DNA of 64,000 nucleotides from assembly GCA_951812925.1 (NCBI GenBank), contig OX638372.1, forward strand, positions 69,767,407 to 69,831,406, given 5' to 3'. Position 1 is the first letter of the stretch, and each line of letters begins with the position of its first letter. Below are positions 56,501-64,000 of the stretch, one piece after another. Under the pieces are notes generated by a model. That model saw nothing but the letters and a program-made list of their open reading frames with translations, was not told the origin of the DNA and ran no database searches. The DNA comes from Calliopum simillimum (lineage: Eukaryota; Arthropoda; Insecta; Diptera; Lauxaniidae). Made by a program: the position numbers and the translations under genes.

Positions 56501-57173
56501 ATGATCACGTGGCCTCCAAAATGAAACTTTCAGAATTTACGATGCAAGTTAAATGTTTCTCAAGAAAATTGAAAAACTTCTATGCAAATACAATGTAAAT
56601 TTCTCGACCTTTTTTCGATTCTTTCTATAAAACACAGAGCTCCGCAAACACCGTCAGAAAAAGAAAAATGGCTGCTGGCATTTAATCGTAAAATTCAGGG
56701 TTACTGAAAAGTGTTGCCGTCATATCAGCTCCGTACAAACGCCCAAATAACTTATTAAATTTAAAATAGTTTGGCAGCACTTTCTTTTGAATCTAATAAA
56801 ATCTTGAGCTCGTAAAGACGTGCAAGCCAATACCGTTTTCGAAGGATACTTCGATTTCCGTGATAAGTCGAAAATATCAAACATAATTTTTCCACACCTT
56901 GCTTCGTTCTTGAAATCTCAAGGCTTAAAGAATACGAAAGTATTGACAAATCTTCAGGAAAAGTAAGATGTGATGATGTTTTCACATAAATCGACCAACA
57001 AACAAGCTGAAAAATAAATAAAGAAAACGGTTTCAAAAAAAATTTCAAAAAAAGTACCATATGTTTTCAAATAAAACGACTCAAAATAAGTTGAAAAAAT
57101 TAAGTAAAATTTGTCAATATCTCCATGCGTTTTGGAGATATCAATAACTAATAAAATACAAGAATCCCAGTGT
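53578..57173. other. Non-coding, repeat-derived DNA
   Basis: GTCCATCCC occurs near 54083, 54269 and 54375 (also 53273), suggesting a decayed repeat. A more GC-balanced stretch at about 56340-56480 could be regulatory, but no gene follows from it. The ORFs at 56761-57187 are not supported. Confidence 0.35.
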
Positions 57174-57281
57174 ACCAGACGGTTCAAATCTTCGCTTTTT
57201 TATCCGTAACGGGCAAAAAAGCGAAGATATGAACCGTCTGGATAAAAAAGCGAAGATTTGAACCGTCTGGCACACTGGGAT
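57174..57281. mobile_element. Palindromic hairpin MITE, copy 2
   Basis: CCAGTGTACCAGACGGTTCA with AATCTTCGCTTTTTTATCCG ... GCGAAGATTTGAACCGTCTG with GCACACTGG. Same family as 46656-46779 with a shorter centre and an extra GAACCGTCTGG half-site in the middle. Confidence 0.72.
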
Positions 57282-57910
57282 ATAAGGTTCTATATCTCGA
57301 AAACAAAACGAGATATCGAAAAGCTGAACCTTATTTTTTCGACTTATTTTGTGTCGTTTAAGGGAAATAGCGTCAAATCTAACATTTCTTGAACTTTCTT
57401 CAATATTCTCGCATTATTTAATCCTAGATATCTCGAAAATTAAGCGAGATAGTGAAAAATTTTATAGAATTTTTTCCACATATTTTGGGGCGATTTATAA
57501 AAAAATAACGTCAAATTGAGGTCCACCGAAATCAAAGTCGTGCCCGTTTTCGATTCTTGACAAAAAATTCTGCACTCTATAGATAAAGAATTTTTTAAAT
57601 TTTGACCTGAACTAGTTTGCAATAGATCAGAAAAAATGCAGTGTTTTTTTTAATGATAAAATGTTGGTACACTGATGTTTACTTTCGACTGACTTTATTT
57701 TAAGTCACAACAATACTAAAATAAATTAAAATTTAAAATTTAATTTAATTAATTTATATTATTGGCAACAATTATTAACTATTTTTACATAAAAAGCGTT
57801 TTTGTACACAAAAATTTGGTAAATGAGAGCGAAAAAAACATGGCTTCCATTTACCCTCCTACCAAAACTAAAGAATTTTTACCTACAATTTTTAGCATAA
57901 GCATAAGTTC
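57282..57910. other. Non-coding, nothing recognised
   Basis: AT-rich with CTCGAAAA(C/T)-AGCGAGAT phrases repeated (about 57295 and 57430). No gene. Confidence 0.4.
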
Positions 57911-58676
57911 CCTTGTGCCGCATCTGGATTGAAATGGATTCAAATTTTTACAATCCATACTGATCAAGATTTGTGTACCAGATTTCTCGGATGGATTTGG
58001 ATTAAAATTTGATCAAAACATTTAAATCCAGGAAATATAGATTGTTACGAAAGATTGGAATGGTTTCATATAGACGCCGTCTATCAATCTTTCTGGATCC
58101 AGATTTTGATCCAGAATTGTGTACCAGATGTACGCGATGAGTGCGACGTGAAATAGTGCAAGATCCAATCGCACGCCGCGAGAAACTAAAGTAAAACTAC
58201 GATCCTTCTCATTCCAAGTAGCACTTGGGTAAAAAACGCGATCAACGTCAATCCATTTAAATCCATTTTTAACCCAGCAAGATACTCCATGATTTCCTGT
58301 AATAACTGGACATTGCTGATTTGTGATCATCAAGGAGATAATATTTGGGATTGTGGTTTTTCTCACTGGAATTAAAGTCCAACTCCAATCCATTCGAGTC
58401 CTTTTTCAATCCAAGAATGCACGATCAAAGCGCGATCAATGTCAATCCAGTGTAAGCCATTTCAATCCAACTGTAGTTATTTGAGTTTGCTGTATGTAAA
58501 CCTTTTTTGTTACTGCACTTTATAAACATCAAGTAAATGCCATTTTTTAAGTGAAAACATTGCTCGAATAGTAAGTTAACTTTTTATTTTTCAATCCAGA
58601 GGTTTCGTAGTCTGGATTCAAATGGGTACTTTCTTTATCCATATTAATCCATTAGAATCTAGACGCGGCACAAGAG
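57911..58676. mobile_element. 0.77-kb TIR element rich in AATCCA
   Basis: Ends are inverted: CCTTGTGCCGCATCTGGATT at the left and AATCTAGACGCGGCACAAG at the right. AATCCA or TGGATT occurs around twenty times, mostly in the outer thirds, a pattern seen when transposase-binding repeats fill the subterminal regions. The 123-codon minus-strand ORF at 58022-58393 is made of these repeats and shows no protein family signal. Confidence 0.65.
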
Positions 58677-59727
58677 TTTTATTTTAAAAATTTTTTAAAT
58701 AAGCTATTTTGATGACGAATTTAATTCTCTACGAAAAGTTTTCTGTAAAAATATTGAAATTATGCTTTGTTCGCTAAATATATTAAAAAAACTGTAAAAA
58801 GTGCATTTTGCTTCCGCTCTCCGATTTCCACCCTCTAATTTCAGAGCACTCCGCAGTTTTTTCTTCTTAAATAATCCATTTACTTACTTCCTTTTTGGCA
58901 TGTTTTTCACAACCTAATCAATAGACTATTTGTAGAACTTTCCAAAATCTCTGCTCAAATTTGATAGAAGAAATATGACAAATCTGCCGTAAAATTATAA
59001 AAGGACGCAACTCGTTTTTCATAGTTTTGAGAAAATCGAAATTTTATTTTTATTCAGAAAAGGCAGCAACTTTCTTTGTTATAAAATCTATTTCATTTTT
59101 CATATTTTTTGTATGGAGTTACTGCCTTTTATGTTTTTTATTATGAAAAATATGAAAACAGGGTGTAGTGTTTACATTTCTTTATTTACAATTTGCAAGA
59201 GAAGTGGAAAACGTAAAAATTTGGCGATTGGACTAAAATATAGATAAAAAATTGCTTAATCCGATGGGGAAATAAAGTTAAAAAGGCCGTTACTTAAGTT
59301 TTGGCCTTATATATTTTTACGGCAGAAATATGTAAAGAAGTAGTGGCTTGAAAAATAGGTTGCGGTTTTTAATAGGGCTGAGGTTTTTTGCTCAAGGTAT
59401 GCTACCATTACAACTTATATAATTTCTTTTAATATGAGTAAGCTTAAGGGCACCGCCAATCCCGCAAGATTTGACCATTGTGCCGTCAAACTTCGCGCTC
59501 CAGAATCGCTTGAAAATCTGCATATTGTGTCGAAAAATCTTCTTCTTTTTCTTCAAATACGCTACTCATTACGAGTGACATAGGTCTCTAATAAGAGAGC
59601 TGCCGTAAACACAATGTTTTTATCACAGCTCTCAGCGTAGCGTCTTTACAGACTTATAAAATTATTATATATCGAAATTTTCAGTCTGACTGAAATTGAT
59701 TTTTCCTTTTAACCTATAATTAGGTTA
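58677..59727. other. Non-coding, nothing recognised
   Basis: Imperfect inverted phrases (AAAAGGACGCAACT and AGTTACTGCCTTTT) near 59000-59130; no gene or identifiable element. Confidence 0.35.
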
Positions 59728-60239
59728 TGTACGATACACGCGCCTTGAAAAAACACGTGTAACGGGTCAAACCTTAAGACACACGCAAACGATTACAGCC
59801 GAGAGCACATCTGTACTCGGTCACGGACAAAACGAAAGACCGTGTCGAAAAATCCTTTTGCACTAATAAATAGAAACTTCACGAAAGTACTTGAAAGTTG
59901 GAGATGTCAATAAAAACAGTGATGACAAGTGATGTCAAAAAACTATTAGCTGAGGGAATTAACGAGATGTTGCCAGATGTTTCGCTAATGCAATTCTAGA
60001 ACATTCATACAGGTATAAAAAGAGCTCTTCATGAGAGTTGCAACACAGTTGATTTTAAACAATAAAGCGAAGGTTCTACACACAGTGCCAGTGAAAGTAA
60101 ATAAAGTGCTAATTGTAATATTAGATTTTGAATGCAAATAAACAGTATAATAAACAATTGTACCGTGTAAAAATAAACGTTTGTATATTTAAATAAATCA
60201 TTTTATAACTAAATAGAGTGTGTGTTTTTGATTGCTACA
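59728..60239 (+). repeat. Candidate solo LTR or promoter/polyA block
   Basis: TGTAC...CTACA ends, a TATA box (GGTATAAAAAGAGCTCTT at about 60013) and several AATAAA signals downstream (60060-60190) make an LTR-like order of promoter then polyA signals on the plus strand. The downstream sequence has no gag or pol, and no partner LTR or target duplication was found. It could also be a fragment belonging to the neighbouring retroelement. Confidence 0.35.
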
Positions 60240-60864
60240 CAATCCAGTGATCGAACTCAGAAAACTGTAAGGGACTGAAATTATCTTCATAAGAGACAGG
60301 AAATTTCGTAACAATATACTTACATAAGAACATTAATGTTGGTTCAAAAACAAGATGGGTATTTTCATTGTGACGTAACTCACTATTCGTCGGACAATGC
60401 ATTAAAAAAAGAAATGAAAAAGTAAAATTTTTAAAATGGTTTTCATATGTTTGCGTAGTAAATAAGTAGCACTATATTCAGTATAAAAATTACAACAATC
60501 GACCCATAGAATTTAAAGATGTAAACAAAAATATGCGATGAATATGATGATTTAATTGTTTGGCTCAAGTTGGACATTTCTCTGGAAATACGCAGATTCA
60601 GATGCATAAATTGGTCTAGCTTATCATCAGAAAAATCTATATTATCACCAAGAATACTTATTGAAAAATCTTAAGAGTCTTTGAAATTAAAAAGTTAAAC
60701 TACAAAAAACGATACTTTTATTTTAGGAATATTTTCGAGACTGACAAAATGAATTGAAAAGATTTGATTGAATACAAATAAAAACTTGATTTGTATTCAT
60801 ACATAAATTCAAGTATTTAAACAACAAGTTTACAAAATTCCCCCGGACTAAATTGCTTAATTAT

Positions 60865-63800
60865 ATGGTTCAAATCTGACTACAAATCCTTTGGGATCGA
60901 CGAAGCGGATTATTAGTTGCTGAAATTTCGGAGTCACCATTGGATGTAGTTGCTTTTGATGCATTTCCATTTAGCACTGAGCCAGGTGATGAAACTTTTG
61001 GAAGGTGATTCGAATTTCTATCATTTTCTGAATTATTTAGTACTGAATTTGGTTGAATTTCGATGTCAAAATCATTCTGTTCAGGTAAATTTCTTGGCTG
61101 AATGTTTTGTTGTCTTTCTTAACTGGTTTTGATGTCTTCGAATTATGCCATTTTCAGTTTTGATAGAGTACACTAAACGACCAACAACCGCATTTATAAC
61201 TCCACTTATCCATTTTTTCCTCCCGGCATAAGAGCGAGCGTAGACTTTTTGTCCAAAAATAAACTTGCTCTTATTTTCTTGCTTCAGATGTCTCGATGGA
61301 AATAAAACTGATAAAAGGATTAGTGGTTGCCGACCGTTTAAGGGTTCACTTGGAGATTTGCCTGTCAACGAATTCGGTGTTTTTCGATTGGTCGTTAAAT
61401 ATTTGAGCAAAGCTCGATGGCTATTGTCGATGTCGCAATTTATTTTTGAAAAAGATTCTTCGAAAGTTCGCACCATCCTTTCTCCCAAGCCGTTGGAAGC
61501 TGGATAAAATTGCTTGAAATCCGCCGATGTGAATTGTGTTCCATTGTCACTCACTATTGTATTAGGTAGTCCTTCCACGGAAAATATTTCTTGTAACGCA
61601 TTTATGGTCGTTGATGATGTTGCTGTTGTAAGTTTGACACCATATGGAAACTTCGAAAAAGAATCAACCACTATGAATGAAGAATGAAAAGGGCCAGCAA
61701 AATCTATATGAATACTTTCCCAAGGCTGTGTTGCTTCTGGCCATGATGAGAAAACTCGTTTTGGATTTCTAGCAGATTCTTGACATATTGAACAAGTACG
61801 AGACAAATCCTCAATTGCTTTGTCAATATTGGGAAACCAAATATAACGTCGTGCCATTTGCTTCACTCGGCTTGTACTACAATGACCTTCGTGTAGCATT
61901 TCCAATACTTTTTTGCGAAGAGTGAGCGGAATTACAACTCGAGTAAAATCCATTTGTAGAAGCAGGACCCCACTCTGAAAAGTAAGTGATAATTTTCGAT
62001 TGAAATATGGTTATAAAGTATCTTTTGATTTTGGAATAAAATCTGGCCATCCATTGAGAATATATCGCGTGACAGTTTTAAGAACTTCGTCTTCTTTTGT
62101 ATGTTCAGCAATGATATTAGAATTCAATGGAAAATCTTCAAAAGTTGATTGAAAAACGTCTTTTACACCTAGCATAACTTTTTCTTTTTGGTCAAAAGCA
62201 CTATCTTCTCCTGCTGGAAGTCTTGAGAAGGCATCTGCGTTTGCATGTTGATTGGTGATTTTGTATCGAATTTCATAGTCATATGCTAAAAGAATAACTG
62301 GTAACTTCTTGTGTGGATGAAAAAGAGTTGTAAGAGCTTGATGGTCTGTTACCAATACGAAATGTCTTCGATAAAGATATTGATAAAATCGAGTTATACC
62401 AAAAATGATCGATAAAGCTTCTTTCTCGATTTGAAAGTAGTTGATTTGACTCCCATTTAGTGTTTTCGATGCGAATGCTATTGGTTTTTCCGAACCGTCA
62501 GGATAGCGATGCGATAAGACCGTTCCGACGCCAAGCTTAGAAGCATCTGTGGCTAAGATGATTGTATGGTTATCATTATAATGAACAAGACGGACTCCTT
62601 GAATAATTGCATCTTTCAGTGATTTAAATGCATTTTTTTGCCTTTCAGTCCATTCGAATTTGACGTTATTTCTTCTTAATTCATTCAGGGCTGCCGCTTT
62701 TGATAAATTTATTATAATAATTAAGCTTACCAATGAATGCTACGACTTCTTTGATATCCTTTGGTCTGGGCATTAGTTTAATTGCATCCAATCGCTTTTC
62801 CGATGGTTTGATACCATTTGCATCGATAATGTGACCAACGTATTGGACGGATTTTTCAGCAAAGAAGCATTTTTCCTTTTTGCAACTAAGTCCATGGTGT
62901 TCGAGGCTGTTGAACACTGCATTTACATTTTTATTATGATCTTCGTTAGTGAGCCCGATCACAATGATGTCATCAAGATACACCGCACATCCAGAAATTC
63001 CAGCAAGAACTTCTTCCATAATTTTCTAAAAAATTCCTGGAGCACTAGAAATTCCGAATGGCAACCTTTGATATTGAAATAACCCAAAAGGTGTGTTGAA
63101 GACCATGAGTTTTTTTGAAAAATCTGATAGCTCAATTTGAAGATAAGCGTCGCTTAGATCAATTTTAGTGAAAAATTGGCCACCTTGGAGTTTGTGAAAT
63201 AACTATTCTATTCGCGGAATGTGGATTAAGAGTAACTTAAAAATCTGCACAGATTCTCAATCTGCCGTCCGGCTTTTTGACAATAACGACTGGAGCAGCC
63301 CATTCACTGGACTTGATAGGATTTAATACCTTTGAAGAAGTGAGTCGGTCAAGTTCAGTGCGCACAGCGTCATACTGCGCAAAAGTTATATTGTATGGCT
63401 TGAAGAACTTTGGACGAGCGTCTGATTTGAGAACAACTTCAGCTTTGAAAGTCGAACAATGCCCAAGAGTTGATGAAAAAAGCGAGTTATGCTCTGCAGT
63501 GAGCTTACAAAGTGAATCAATTAGCACCTGATGAGATTGTGTACTATTTGGGTTGAAGAAATATGGACTTGAAAATTCAATTTCCGGAACCAATCTAAGC
63601 CAAGGATATTTGAAGCATTAACGTTATTAACGTCTAGAATCGGCAACTGTAGAGTTGGTCCGTTCCAGGTAACATCAAAAGTAGTTGTTCCCATCAATGG
63701 AAGCATATTCCCACCATACGTCCTAAGAACTTTGTTTGTACTTGTACTTTTTGGTTGACCTAATTTTTGGTAACTAGAAATGCCTACAAGAGTACAGGTC

Positions 63801-64000
63801 GCACCTGTATCAACTTGGAAACTCAAATTTTGATTGTTAAATACTTGTTCTGTGCTGATGTCAGAACTCGATGTCTCTTGAACATTTTCGAAATCTGATT
63901 CAATGATTTTGGTTAGACCAATTGTTTCAAATTCGTCTTCGACAACATTAACTTCCCCTTGATGTTTTGACCTTGAATTCCTGTTAGGTTTTGTAGACTT
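60865..64000 (-). pseudogene. pol: Decayed Ty3/gypsy pol (Mag-like), truncated by the window edge
   Basis: From right to left: protease FQVDTGATCTLVG, RT (DGRLRICADF, KIDLSDAYLQIEL, RLPFGISSAPGIF, AVYLDDIIVIG), RNase H (IILATDASKLGVG, LVTDHQALTTLF), integrase zinc region (H...H...CSICQE), core IHIDFAGPF and IVSDNGTQF, and an Asn/Ser-rich tail ending NNPLRRSQRICSQI with a stop near 60867. Lesions: frameshifts near 63560, 63237, 62710, 61990 and 61095; a TAG at about 63028 in place of Gln; and a 14-residue deletion in the integrase core, so the second Asp and the Glu are 21 rather than 35 residues apart. Gag, the leader and one LTR lie beyond the window; GTCCGGGGGAATTTTGT at 60840 is a possible polypurine tract. 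Confidence 0.85.

Noticed and set aside
58022..58393. 123-codon ORF as a host gene
   Set aside because: Lies inside the AATCCA-rich TIR element and is composed of its repeats.

Overview
The window is AT-rich, intron-bearing eukaryotic DNA, almost certainly from a higher fly (Diptera). Three things point there: RTE, Jockey/LOA, Penelope, mariner and Ty3/gypsy debris in dipteran style; a retroelement primer site matching fly-type lysine tRNA; and one conserved animal gene with fly-like low-complexity Ser/Arg/Asp stretches. I cannot name the species. The only host gene I can support is the orthologue of ZC3H18 (I believe CG1677 in Drosophila), an adaptor between the nuclear cap-binding complex/ARS2 and RNA-decay machinery. 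It lies on the minus strand from 48019 (ATG) to 20677 (stop) in six coding exons that join in frame to 870 codons, with consensus GT/AG junctions.

Layout. 1-20.6 kb (downstream of the gene) is a repeat graveyard: a dimeric tandem array, a Jockey-like LINE piece, several fold-back elements, a 4.4-kb element with 535-bp terminal inverted repeats, a Penelope-like fragment, and a decayed LINE split by a 1-kb palindrome and by a small DNA transposon. 20.7-48.0 kb is the ZC3H18 gene. Its third intron is 20.9 kb long and holds a fold-back element, a complete long-LTR Ty3/gypsy retrotransposon (26684-41189) with a near full-length RTE LINE inserted head-to-head inside its pol gene, a LOA/I-type LINE fragment and a small inverted-repeat element. 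Intron 4 carries a mariner remnant and intron 1 a hairpin MITE.

48-64 kb (upstream of the gene) holds more repeats: a second, 5'-truncated RTE copy, a second hairpin MITE, an AATCCA-rich inverted-repeat element, an LTR-like promoter/polyA block, and a decayed Ty3/gypsy pol running off the right edge.

The most striking object is the long-LTR retrotransposon. Its two 2.79-kb LTRs are nearly identical, so it is young. It sits in the sense orientation inside a gene for nuclear RNA quality control, and its Gag begins with a textbook RING-H2 finger (C3H2C3) ahead of the usual C-terminal zinc knuckle. It resembles the Ulysses/Osvaldo group, and I know of no description of a RING finger in such a Gag. 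No tRNA, rRNA, CRISPR or bacterial-type features were seen. All calls were made by eye; repeat boundaries are good to a few to a few tens of bases.
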